Source: Clostridiales bacterium
GTDB lineage: Bacteria; Bacillota; Clostridia; Oscillospirales; Oscillospiraceae
Direction: 5' to 3'
Assembly: GCA_019421975.1 (NCBI GenBank)
Contig: JAHZEE010000017.1
Span: 8,299 to 15,063, forward strand
Length of the DNA: 6,765 nucleotides
This document shows positions 1-6,596 of this stretch, piece by piece. The position numbers and the translations under genes are program-made. Below the pieces are notes generated by a model. That model saw only the letters and a program-made list of their open reading frames with translations, was not told the origin of the DNA and ran no database searches. Every line of letters begins with the position of its first letter. Position 1 is the first letter of the stretch.

Positions 1-712
1 TCGCTCCATCGAGGAGATGGAGCTGCGCTATGCGCTGGGTCAGATCTCCGCACTGACGCTGGAGCAGGTGAAATCCAACCGCGCCACCCTCGCCGGCAAT
101 CTCGACACCCTGGAAATGAATCTCTCCAACTACAAAGCGCAGCTGCAGAATATTCTGGGGCAGGCGCCCACTGGCGAGCTGACCCTGCAGCCTCTGCCCG
201 CCGTGACGGAGGCGCAGCTCTCCAATCTGGATCTCGAGCAGGATCTGGCAACTGCAAAGGAGCGCAGCTGGACGCTCTACAGCGCCAAACTGACCCTGGA
301 CGATGCAGAGGAGACCTGGAAGGACGCGCAGAAGGACTACAACTTCGGCGACGACAAGGACGAGCGCTATCTCTATGAGATGGCACAGCACACCTGGCAG
401 GCGGCGCAGGATACCTACAATGCGGCCGTTGAAAACTATGTGCTGGGCTTCCGTCAGCTCTATGCGTCTGTGGGGGACTGCCAGCAGCTTCTGCAGGCAG
501 CGCAGGTCTCCCTCGACTACGAGACCCGGAACTATCAGGCCACGCAGCTCAAATATCAGCGGGGTGCCGTCTCGCGCAACGCGCTTTTGGATGCAGAGGA
601 CGCCTACAACACCGCCCTTTCCGCAGTTGACTCTGCAGCAAGCGGCCTTTTTACTGCATACAACAACTATTGCTGGGCTGTGGGATGCGGCCTGCTGCAA
701 GCCAACGCTTAA
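1..712 (+). CDS. TolC-family (outer membrane efflux protein-like) protein, C-terminal part, 5' truncated by window
   Basis: The frame is open from base 2, so the Met at 17 is internal and the true start lies upstream. The visible 236 residues match the end of the first and all of the second structural repeat of TolC-type proteins, the exit-duct part of tripartite efflux pumps. The internal duplication shows as LRYALGQIS (about bases 23-49) and LKYQRGAVS (about 548-574), each followed by a long amphipathic helix ending near a Gly (NILGQ and WAVGCG). The repeats are joined by the typical GEL-x-L-x-P-x-P linker near 173-200. Where TolC proteins normally carry two beta-barrel strands between long helices, this one has only a short polar loop (NFGDDKDER, 341-367), so no membrane-spanning barrel is visible in this half. 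The next gene, the RND adaptor, starts 24 bases after the stop with no terminator between, so the two are probably co-transcribed. Family assignment is fairly secure. An exact role in a presumably single-membrane cell is inference. Confidence 0.82.
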   Translation, partial: RSIEEMELRYALGQISALTLEQVKSNRATLAGNLDTLEMNLSNYKAQLQNILGQAPTGELTLQPLPAVTEAQLSNLDLEQDLATAKERSWTLYSAKLTLDDAEETWKDAQKDYNFGDDKDERYLYEMAQHTWQAAQDTYNAAVENYVLGFRQLYASVGDCQQLLQAAQVSLDYETRNYQATQLKYQRGAVSRNALLDAEDAYNTALSAVDSAASGLFTAYNNYCWAVGCGLLQANA

Positions 713-718
713 TAGAAG

Positions 719-724
719 AAAGGA
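719..724 (+). promoter_or_regulatory. Ribosome binding site of the adaptor gene, long spacing
   Basis: AAAGGA lies in the short gap after the TolC-like stop, 12 bases before the ATG at 737. The spacing is longer than the usual 5-9 bases and the core is weaker than the other sites in this window, so translation may partly depend on coupling to the upstream gene. No better in-frame start is seen, and the signal peptide begins directly at this Met. Confidence 0.5.
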
Positions 725-736
725 ACGAAGTCATCC

Positions 737-1999
737 ATGAAGCAATCCAGAATTTTACCCGCACTTCTCTGCTGCGCCCTGGTGCTGGCTCTGACTGGCT
801 GCCAGGCCAAGGACGAGGAGCCGCTGCTGGACCAGACCGTGACGGTGGAGGCCACCGTGGTCCAAACCGGTGATTTGAGCGCTGAGAGCACCTATATCGG
901 CACGATCTCCGCCGAGGGAACCGCCAGCGTGGTGTCGCTGGTGTCCGGCAATGTGCAGGAGCTGGCGGTCTCCGCAGGAGACAGCGTCTCGGCCGGGGAT
1001 CTGTTGTGCCGCATCGACGATGAAAGCGCCCGCCTCACGCTGCAAAATGCGCAGGCCGGGTACAACAGCGCCCAGCAGAGCTATAACAGCGCCCAGGCCA
1101 GCTACGGTGGGTCGGATCTCCCCGTCCTCCGCGAACAGGTGCGGATGGCCCAGGACAACTACGACAACACCCTGGCGCTGCAGCAGATCGGCGCAGCCTC
1201 CCAGATCGAGGTCGACCAGGCCTACCAGGCGCTGCTGTCCGCCCAGTCCGGTCTGGAGGCGGCGGAGGCCTCTCTCAGCGCCGCCGCAGCCGGCATCCAG
1301 ACCGCCCAGGCGGGTGTGGACGCCGCCCAGTATCAGCTGAGCCTTTATCACCTCGCCGCCCCCATCTCCGGCGTGGTGGAGGCCGTGAATGTGACGGAGA
1401 ACAACTTCGCCGCCTCCGGCACTGTCGCCTTTGTAATTTCCAACGGGGCCAACAAAACCGTCACCTTTTATGTCACCGATCAGGTCCGGCAGAATCTGAC
1501 TCCAGGCCAGGCGGTCACAGTCTCCACCAGCGGTCAGACCTACACCGGCGCGATCACCGAGATCAGCGGCGTGGTGGACGCCGCCACCGGTCTGTTTAAA
1601 ATCAAGGCGGTGATCAACGACGCCCAGGCGCTTCCGGACGGTCTGGCCGTGGAGCTGACCACAACGGCCTACCGCGCCAACGGCGCAGTTCTGGTTCCCA
1701 GTGACGCAGTGTATTTCGACGAGGGCAGCTCCTATGTCTTTGTGTCGGAAAACGGCACCGCCGTACGCACGCCGGTCACCATGGGCCTTTACACCGCCGA
1801 CACCATCGCCGTCACGGGCGGCCTGCTCCCCGGGACGGAGGTCATCACCACCTGGTCGGCCAGCTTGCAGGACGGCGCGCCCATCCGACTGGCAGACGAA
1901 GCCAGCAGCAACACAAAGACGGAGGATTCCTCTGCCGCGGACGATTCCGCTTCCTCCTCCGGCAATGAGGGTGCCAGCGGCACGGAGGCACAGGAATGA
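737..1999 (+). CDS. RND efflux adaptor (membrane-fusion protein), HlyD/AcrA-type lipoprotein
   Basis: The 420-residue protein is the periplasmic-type adaptor that links an RND permease to a TolC-like duct. It begins with a lipoprotein signal peptide: basic MKQSR, a hydrophobic stretch, then the lipobox LTGC with the lipidated Cys at residue 22, so it should be anchored on the outer face of the cytoplasmic membrane. Domains in order: first lipoyl half (about 67-94, with GNVQELAVSAGDSVSAGDLL), a long Ala/Gln-rich alpha-helical hairpin (about 96-202) containing a heptad duplication YNSAQQS/YNSAQAS, second lipoyl half (about 206-224, APISGVVEAVNV), a beta-barrel domain (about 238-312, including TPGQAV) and a membrane-proximal domain (about 316-385). 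The tail (about 389-420) is a Ser/Glu/Asp-rich low-complexity extension. Length is usual for AcrA-like adaptors. The stop overlaps the permease start (ATGA), which supports coupled translation. The substrate cannot be read from the sequence. Confidence 0.93.
   Translation: MKQSRILPALLCCALVLALTGCQAKDEEPLLDQTVTVEATVVQTGDLSAESTYIGTISAEGTASVVSLVSGNVQELAVSAGDSVSAGDLLCRIDDESARLTLQNAQAGYNSAQQSYNSAQASYGGSDLPVLREQVRMAQDNYDNTLALQQIGAASQIEVDQAYQALLSAQSGLEAAEASLSAAAAGIQTAQAGVDAAQYQLSLYHLAAPISGVVEAVNVTENNFAASGTVAFVISNGANKTVTFYVTDQVRQNLTPGQAVTVSTSGQTYTGAITEISGVVDAATGLFKIKAVINDAQALPDGLAVELTTTAYRANGAVLVPSDAVYFDEGSSYVFVSENGTAVRTPVTMGLYTADTIAVTGGLLPGTEVITTWSASLQDGAPIRLADEASSNTKTEDSSAADDSASSSGNEGASGTEAQE
1061..1102 (+). 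repeat. Two 21-bp tandem units encoding a heptad in the adaptor coiled coil
   Basis: Two adjacent in-frame 21-base units encode YNSAQQS and YNSAQAS and differ at only a few bases, with a further Tyr codon and a similar residue pattern after them. They sit at the start of the ascending helix of the adaptor hairpin, where heptad periodicity is expected. This looks like a small local duplication inside the gene, not a separate element. Confidence 0.6.
1984..1988 (+). promoter_or_regulatory. Ribosome binding site of the RND permease gene
   Basis: GGAGG lies inside the last codons of the adaptor gene, seven bases before the ATG at 1996. It fixes the permease start at the ATGA overlap, and the hydrophobic first transmembrane helix follows about ten residues later, as in other RND permeases. 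Confidence 0.8.
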
Positions 2000-4900
2000 A
2001 ATTTACGCAGTTGATCCTGCGCCGCCCTGTCTCCGTCGTTCTTCTGATCGTGGCAGTGGTGGTATTTGGCACAGCTTCCCTGACCGGGATGCCGTTGGAG
2101 TACATGCCTGACATGACCATGCCCATGGAGCTGGTCATGGTCACCTGGCCCGGCACCGACGCAGACAGCATTGACCGCCTGGTGGCCCAGCCCATTGAGG
2201 ACGAATGTGAGACACTGTCCAATATCGACAGCGTCAACTCCTATACCTTCGACAACTACACCATGGTCCAGCTCACCTATGAGTACGGGGTGGACATGGA
2301 TGAGGTCTATTCCGATCTGAAAAGCGCCATGGACAATCTGATGAGCGACCTGCCGGACGGCTGTGAGGACCCCATGATTATGGAGCTGAGCGCCGACTTT
2401 ATGCCCACGATGATTCTGTCTGCCATCGCCCCCGAGGGCACCGATGTGGCCGGCTATCTGAACGACACGGTGGTGCCCGCCATCGAGAGCATCGGCGGCG
2501 TGGCACAGGTGGAGGTCACCGGCTCACAGGACGAGTATCTGCGCATCGTCTTGGACGAGGCGGCCCTGCAGCAGTACGGCCTGTCCATCTCCACGGTGGG
2601 GTCCGCCATTGCCGCAGCGGACTTTGATATGCCGGTCGGCGATGTGACCATGGGCACGCAGGATATTGCCCTGGGCGCCTATGGCAATGTGGAGATCAGC
2701 CCCGACTTCCGGGATCTCCCCATTCAGACGCCCTCCGGCCAGACTGTGAAGCTGGGAGACATCGTCACCTTCTTTAACTTCTATCAGAAGGACGCCGCTT
2801 CTGTCAGCCGCTATAACGGAAACGACAGCGTCATGCTTCAGATCACAAAGCAGGACAGCGCCGCCACCGTAGAGGTCTGCAACGACATCATGGCTGTACT
2901 GAACCAGTACAGCGTGGATGGCTTCGGCTTTGATATCATCTACAGCGAGGGCGACAGCATCCTCGATACGCTGGGTGAGGTGCTCAACACCCTGCTCACG
3001 GGCGTTGTCCTCACCATGCTTGTCCTGCTGCTGTTCTTTGGGGACCTGAAGGCCAGCCTGATCGTCGGCGTGAGTATGCCGCTGTCCATTCTGCTGGCCG
3101 TCATCCTGCTGAATTTCGCCGGCTTTGCCATCGACCTGATGACAGGCACCTCCCTGATTATCGCCATCGGTATGATCGTGGACAATTCCATTGTCATTCT
3201 GGAGAGCTGTATGCGTTCGCGGGAAAAGGGGCTGGATTTCAAGCAGGCCGCCGCCGAGGGAACTGCCACCATGCTCATGTCCATCCTGGCCGGCACCCTG
3301 ACGACCGTCGTGGTCTACATCCCCCTGGCGCTGTCGGAGGGGATGGTGGGCATGATGTCCGGCCCTCTGGCCTGGACCATCCTGCTGACCATGCTGTGCT
3401 CCTTCCTCAGCGCCGTCGTGGTGGTTCCCCTGGCCTTTGTGTGGCTAAAGCCAAGGTCCAGGGAGCAGATCCCGGTAAACCGCCTCTTAAACCGCTTCCG
3501 CGCCTTCTACCGCCGGGTGATGCCCAACCTTCTCAGACACCCCGGCCGGGTTGTGCTGGTGGGTGTGGCCTGCTTTATCGGCTCTCTGCTGCTTCTCACT
3601 CAGATGGAGTTCGTCCTCATGCAGGACAACTACGACGGCAGCATTCAGCTGGAGGCCACCTTCCGCTCCGGCACCAAGCTGGAGGTCATGGACGAGGGCG
3701 TCCGCACCATGGAGGAAGCCCTGCTGGCCGATCCAAACTTTGAAAAGGTCACTTTAAACATTTCGGACAACACCGCCACCTTTACCGCTTACGCCGCCGA
3801 CGGCGTCAAGCGTACCAGCGGGCAGGCCGTAGAGGCGTACACCAGCCAGTTCAACCAGCTCCCCGGTATCGATGTGGCCGTCACCGCCACCAGCAGCGAT
3901 TCGGACATGAGCGCAATGATGGGCGGCAGCAACACCAAGGAGATCACCCTGGTCGCTGACGATCTGGACGCGCTGGAGCAGGGGGCCGCACAGGTGGAGG
4001 ACGCCATGGCCCAGATTCCAGGTGTGATCCGGGTGGCCAACGCCTTTGACCAGAGCCGTGTGAAGGGCCGGCTGGTCATCAACTCCCAGAAGGCCATGGC
4101 GGTCGGAACCTCTGAGGCCGCCGTCGCCATGCAGATCTACTATCTGCTCAATGGCATGACCGCCACCACGGTGGACTACGGGGACACGGAGTACGATGTG
4201 ATACTGGAGTACCCCGCGGGAAAGTATGACGACATCATCTCCCTGCTGGACTACCCCATTGCCACCCAGAGCGGCAGGATGGTCACCGTGCGGGACATCG
4301 CGGACATGGAGTATGAGACCACGCTGCCCTCCATCACCCGGCAGGCCGGGCAGTATTCCACCACCATCACCGCGACCACCACGGATTCCGCCAAGTACAC
4401 CGCCGCCGATGCCATCGACGCCGCAGTGGCCAGTATGGACTTCCCTGCCGGCGTCTCCAAAGGAGAGGGCATGCTCCAGTCCACCCAGGATGAGGCGGTC
4501 CAGAGCATCACGGCCGCCATCTTGTCCGCGATCTTTTTGGTGTTCCTGGTCATGGGCATCCAGTTCGAGTCGCCCCGGCTGTCGATCATGGTCATGCTCT
4601 GTATCCCGTTGAGTCTGATCGGCTCCATCGGCCTGGTATTTCTCTCCGGCCGGCCTATGAGCATCACCGGCCTGATGGGCTTTCTGATGCTGGTGGGCAT
4701 TGCGGTGAATAACGGCATCTATCTGGTGGACGGGACCAACCAATTGCGGCAGACCATGCCCCTGGGAGAGGCCCTGGTGGAAGCGGGCACCACACGCCTG
4801 CGGCCCATCCTCATGACCACTCTGACCACCATCATCTCCATGGTCCCCATGATGTTCTCCAGCGACAGCGGCATGAGCATGATGAAGGACATGGCCTATA

Positions 4901-5040
4901 TCATGGTGGGTGGCCTGTTTGCCTCCACCATCCTGGCCATGTTCCTGATGCCGGCCTTCTATCTGCTGATCCGCCGGGAAAATCTGGACGGGACCAAAAA
5001 GCAGCGCAGAAAAAAACGCGCCGTGACTGCATCGGTTTGA
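1996..5040 (+). CDS. RND-family efflux permease (AcrB/HAE-type), full length
   Basis: The 1014-residue inner-membrane pump uses ion flux to expel substrates and works with the adaptor encoded just upstream. The layout is the duplicated RND fold: TM1 (about 11-30), a large extracytoplasmic loop (about 33-330), TM2-TM6 (about 331-483), TM7 (about 517-536), a second large loop (about 540-835) and TM8-TM12 (about 838-993), ending in a Lys/Arg-rich cytoplasmic tail (KKQRRKKR). The N-terminal region (RRPVSVVLL, MPLEYMPDMTMP, TWPGTDADSIDRLVAQPIE) is typical of the family. In TM4 the relay motif reads GMIVDNSIVILES (Asp396-Asn397) in place of AcrB's VDDAIV. In TM10 it reads GIAVNNGIYLVDG, with Asn905 at the AcrB Lys940 position. 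The RLRPILMTT motif of TM11 is kept. AcrB is 1049 residues, and the difference includes a slightly shorter loop in the first docking region. A terminator follows 20 bases after the stop. The substrate is unknown: drug, lipid or peptide export are all possible. Confidence 0.95.
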   Translation: MKFTQLILRRPVSVVLLIVAVVVFGTASLTGMPLEYMPDMTMPMELVMVTWPGTDADSIDRLVAQPIEDECETLSNIDSVNSYTFDNYTMVQLTYEYGVDMDEVYSDLKSAMDNLMSDLPDGCEDPMIMELSADFMPTMILSAIAPEGTDVAGYLNDTVVPAIESIGGVAQVEVTGSQDEYLRIVLDEAALQQYGLSISTVGSAIAAADFDMPVGDVTMGTQDIALGAYGNVEISPDFRDLPIQTPSGQTVKLGDIVTFFNFYQKDAASVSRYNGNDSVMLQITKQDSAATVEVCNDIMAVLNQYSVDGFGFDIIYSEGDSILDTLGEVLNTLLTGVVLTMLVLLLFFGDLKASLIVGVSMPLSILLAVILLNFAGFAIDLMTGTSLIIAIGMIVDNSIVILESCMRSREKGLDFKQAAAEGTATMLMSILAGTLTTVVVYIPLALSEGMVGMMSGPLAWTILLTMLCSFLSAVVVVPLAFVWLKPRSREQIPVNRLLNRFRAFYRRVMPNLLRHPGRVVLVGVACFIGSLLLLTQMEFVLMQDNYDGSIQLEATFRSGTKLEVMDEGVRTMEEALLADPNFEKVTLNISDNTATFTAYAADGVKRTSGQAVEAYTSQFNQLPGIDVAVTATSSDSDMSAMMGGSNTKEITLVADDLDALEQGAAQVEDAMAQIPGVIRVANAFDQSRVKGRLVINSQKAMAVGTSEAAVAMQIYYLLNGMTATTVDYGDTEYDVILEYPAGKYDDIISLLDYPIATQSGRMVTVRDIADMEYETTLPSITRQAGQYSTTITATTTDSAKYTAADAIDAAVASMDFPAGVSKGEGMLQSTQDEAVQSITAAILSAIFLVFLVMGIQFESPRLSIMVMLCIPLSLIGSIGLVFLSGRPMSITGLMGFLMLVGIAVNNGIYLVDGTNQLRQTMPLGEALVEAGTTRLRPILMTTLTTIISMVPMMFSSDSGMSMMKDMAYIMVGGLFASTILAMFLMPAFYLLIRRENLDGTKKQRRKKRAVTASV

Positions 5041-5363
5041 CAGAAAGGTGCGGCTGTACAAAAAAAGCTACGGGCAGAGTGATTCTCTCTTCCCGTAGCT
5101 TTTTTTCGGATTTCAGGGCCGCTTCTGTGCCTTCTTTTCAGGGGACGCCGGAACACCGGCGCCGCTTTACAATATTTTTACCAGGGTTTGATCTCATCGG
5201 GGTGGAAGCCCCCGGCCTCGTGTGGTATTCTGTTCTCAGCACAGGGGGGCGGCATTTTTCTCCCATCTGCCGTCACTCCTGGACAGATGATTTTCCTCTT
5301 TTCGACCTAATAAAGATAGTCTGAGCGCCGGCAGATGGGTTCTGCCGGCGCTCAGACTATCTT
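5041..5363. other. Gene-free convergent intergenic region
   Basis: This region separates the RND operon from the converging minus-strand YbaK-type gene. It contains the terminator at 5060-5106 and the large inverted repeat at 5312-5364. Between them, 5107-5311 holds only two small hairpins: CGCCGG/CCGGCG with a four-base loop (5146-5161), and CGGGG/CCCCG around 5198-5214. Neither has a convincing T-tract. An open frame of 95 codons crosses the region on the plus strand, but it runs through both hairpins, has no ribosome binding site and resembles nothing known, so I do not call it. I see no tRNA, riboswitch or insertion sequence here. Confidence 0.7.
5060..5106 (+). terminator. Strong intrinsic terminator after the RND operon, symmetric and probably bidirectional
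   Basis: A perfect 15-bp inverted repeat (seven A then GCTACGGG at 5060-5074, and CCCGTAGC then seven T at 5092-5106) encloses a 17-base loop that can itself pair AGAG with CTCT (5076-5079 with 5087-5090). The T-tract follows the GC-rich stem on the plus strand. The A-tract becomes a T-tract on the minus strand, so it can stop transcripts from both sides. It lies 20 bases after the permease stop codon. Confidence 0.92.
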
Positions 5364-5364
5364 T
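5312..5364 (-). terminator. Perfect 24-bp inverted repeat at the end of the YbaK-type gene, likely terminator
   Basis: Bases 5312-5335 are exactly complementary to 5341-5364, leaving a five-base loop (TGGGT). The arm contains the GC-rich core GAGCGCCGGCAGA flanked by AAAGATAGTCT. Read on the minus strand it begins at the last base of the deacylase stop codon and ends in CTATCTTTATTA, a rather weak T-tract. Position points to a transcription terminator or 3'-end protecting hairpin for the minus-strand gene. The length and perfection of the stem are greater than usual for a simple terminator. Confidence 0.75.
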
Positions 5365-5852
5365 CAGCCCCCCTCCACCGCGGGCGCTTTACAGAGATCC
5401 ACCCATTGCACTGCTCTGGCTGCCTGTTCCAGCTCCTGGGGGCACATCTCCACCGCAGAGTTGGCGCTGCCCGCTGCGGGAAACACCGTGGAAAACCGCT
5501 GCAGAGAGACATCCAGATAGACCTGGCATCCCTCGGGATTGGCGAAGGGACACACGCCGCCGGGCGCATGCCCTGTCAGGCGCTCCACATCCTCCGCGGA
5601 AAGCATCCTCGCCTTCCATCCAAACTGCTGCTTAAATTTTCCGCTGCTGATCTTCTGATCGCCGGCCGCGACAATCAGGATGCACTGGTCCGGCTGCTGG
5701 GTGTAAAACGACATGGTCTTGGCAATTCGTGCCGGCTCCACGCCGAGGGCCTGGGCCGCCAGCTCCACCGTGGCGCTGGATGCTCCCAGCTCCCGGACCC
5801 GCTCCTCCAGTCCCAACGGCTTCAGATAGGCCCTCACCTGTTCTATTGACAT
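5364..5852 (-). CDS. YbaK/EbsC family protein, ProX-type aminoacyl-tRNA deacylase (predicted)
   Basis: The 162-residue cytoplasmic protein belongs to the YbaK/ProX editing-domain family. Its members hydrolyse mischarged tRNAs, such as Cys- or Ala-tRNA(Pro), in trans to prolyl-tRNA synthetase. Visible hallmarks are the conserved Lys45 in IAKTMSF (equivalent to the catalytic-site Lys of YbaK), the strand ILIVAAGDQKIS (about 58-69), the motif GHAPGGVCPFANP (about 94-106), and the VYLDVSLQRFSTVFPAAGS segment (about 111-129) typical of the ProX_deacylase branch. Length is normal for a stand-alone domain. The ATG is supported by GGAGGA six bases upstream (5859-5864 on the plus strand). A terminator-like hairpin lies between it and LivF, so it may be expressed by read-through or from its own promoter, which I could not identify. 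The exact tRNA substrate is not determined by sequence. Confidence 0.92.
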   Translation of the reverse strand: MSIEQVRAYLKPLGLEERVRELGASSATVELAAQALGVEPARIAKTMSFYTQQPDQCILIVAAGDQKISSGKFKQQFGWKARMLSAEDVERLTGHAPGGVCPFANPEGCQVYLDVSLQRFSTVFPAAGSANSAVEMCPQELEQAARAVQWVDLCKAPAVEGG

Positions 5853-5858
5853 GCAGAT

Positions 5859-5864
5859 TCCTCC
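5859..5864 (-). promoter_or_regulatory. Ribosome binding site of the YbaK-type gene
   Basis: On the minus strand GGAGGA lies six bases before the ATG at 5852. It is strong and well spaced, and lies downstream of the hairpin that ends the LivF gene, so the deacylase can be translated independently. Confidence 0.75.
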
Positions 5865-5870
5865 AAGTGT

Positions 5871-5898
5871 AGAGAAAAGAGCGAGGCACGCCCCGCTC
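5871..5898 (-). terminator. Intrinsic terminator after livF
   Basis: On the minus strand GAGCGGGG pairs with CCTCGCTC (one G-U pair) around a CGTG loop (plus-strand stem 5879-5886 with 5891-5898), followed directly by TTTTCTCT. It starts about 14 bases after the LivF stop codon. It should end or attenuate the liv transcript before the deacylase gene, whose ribosome binding site begins only a few bases later. Confidence 0.75.
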
Positions 5899-5912
5899 CT
5901 TTCTATATTTCT

Positions 5913-6596
5913 TTACGCGCCCAGATAGGCCTTCTGGACCCGCTCGTCCGTCAAAAGCGCGCGGGCATCCCCGTCCATGGTGATCTTGCCCGTCTCCAGC
6001 ACATAGCCGCGGTTGGCGATGGAAAGCGCCATCTGCGCATTCTGCTCCACCAGCAAGATGGTCGTCCCTGCGGCGTTTAGCTCTTTGATAATCTCGAAAA
6101 TCTCCTCCACCAGAAGCGGCGCAAGGCCCATGGAGGGCTCATCGAGCATCAGCAGCTTCGGCTTGGACATCATGGCGCGGCCCATGGCCAGCATCTGCTG
6201 CTCACCGCCGGAAAGGGTACCCGCCACCTGCTTGTAGCGCTCCTTGAGCCGCGGGAATCGCTGGTAGATATCCTCAATCGAGTCCTCCACCTCACTGTTG
6301 GGGCGGGTGTAGGCCCCCATCTCCAGATTCTCCCGCACGGTCATCTGCTGGAAAATCCGGCGTCCCTCCGGGCAGTGGGCCATGCCCAGCGGTACAATCT
6401 TATGGCCCAAAAACTCGATGGCGCCATTCTTTGGCCGCATCATGGCGGAGACTGTTTTCAGCGTAGTGGACTTGCCGGCGCCGTTTGCGCCGATCAGCGT
6501 GACAATTTCGCCCTCGTTGACCTCAAAGGAGATGTCCTTGATGGCATGGATTGCACCATAGAACACATCGATGTGCTCGACCTTTAACATGCTCAT
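5913..6596 (-). CDS. livF: LivF-type branched-chain amino acid ABC transporter ATP-binding protein
   Basis: The 227-residue cytoplasmic ATPase pairs with LivG to drive a LivHM-type importer, usually for leucine/isoleucine/valine. Seen in order: A-loop Tyr13, Walker [10 protein letters not shown] (36-44), the LivF-specific PEGRR in place of a standard Q-loop Gln (76-80), signature LSGGEQQ (128-134), Walker B LLMLDEP (148-154), and VEQN (183-186), where LivF proteins have Gln instead of the switch His. The C-terminus VQKAYLGA is typical. Compared with E. coli LivF (237 residues) about eight residues are missing: after IEFLG (60-64) the sequence goes straight to [16 protein letters not shown], skipping the usual [KQ]DIT-x-x-x-P turn. 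All catalytic motifs remain, so the protein is probably functional. The start overlaps the LivG stop (ATGA). Amino-acid specificity is inferred only from the family, and related importers carry other amides or urea. Confidence 0.93.
   Translation of the reverse strand: MSMLKVEHIDVFYGAIHAIKDISFEVNEGEIVTLIGANGAGKSTTLKTVSAMMRPKNGAIEFLGHKIVPLGMAHCPEGRRIFQQMTVRENLEMGAYTRPNSEVEDSIEDIYQRFPRLKERYKQVAGTLSGGEQQMLAMGRAMMSKPKLLMLDEPSMGLAPLLVEEIFEIIKELNAAGTTILLVEQNAQMALSIANRGYVLETGKITMDGDARALLTDERVQKAYLGA

Noticed and set aside
755..1351. 198-codon minus-strand frame within the adaptor region
   Set aside because: Shadow of the adaptor gene, with a Gly/Leu/Gln-rich composition and no domain. The plus-strand protein has a lipobox and lipoyl motifs.
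3754..5061. Long 435-codon open frame on the minus strand, opposite the RND permease
   Set aside because: It is the antisense of the permease C-terminal half, His/Gly/Asp-rich with no recognisable domain. It results from GC-rich codon bias, and the plus-strand gene is unambiguous.
5146..5161. Small GC-rich hairpin followed by TTTACAATATTTTTA, considered as a third terminator or a promoter
   Set aside because: The six-base-pair stem is short, the T-tract is interrupted and several bases away, and no -35 box is properly spaced from the AT-rich stretch.
5037..5324. 95-codon plus-strand frame after the RND permease
   Set aside because: It runs through the operon terminator and into the large inverted repeat, has no ribosome binding site and no family resemblance.
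5312..5364. Inverted repeat considered as a transposon end or site-specific recombination site
   Set aside because: There is no transposase or recombinase nearby and no target-site duplication. The position at a gene end favours a terminator.
5406..5849. 147-codon plus-strand frame
   Set aside because: It lies antisense to the clearly conserved YbaK-type gene and has no recognisable features of its own.
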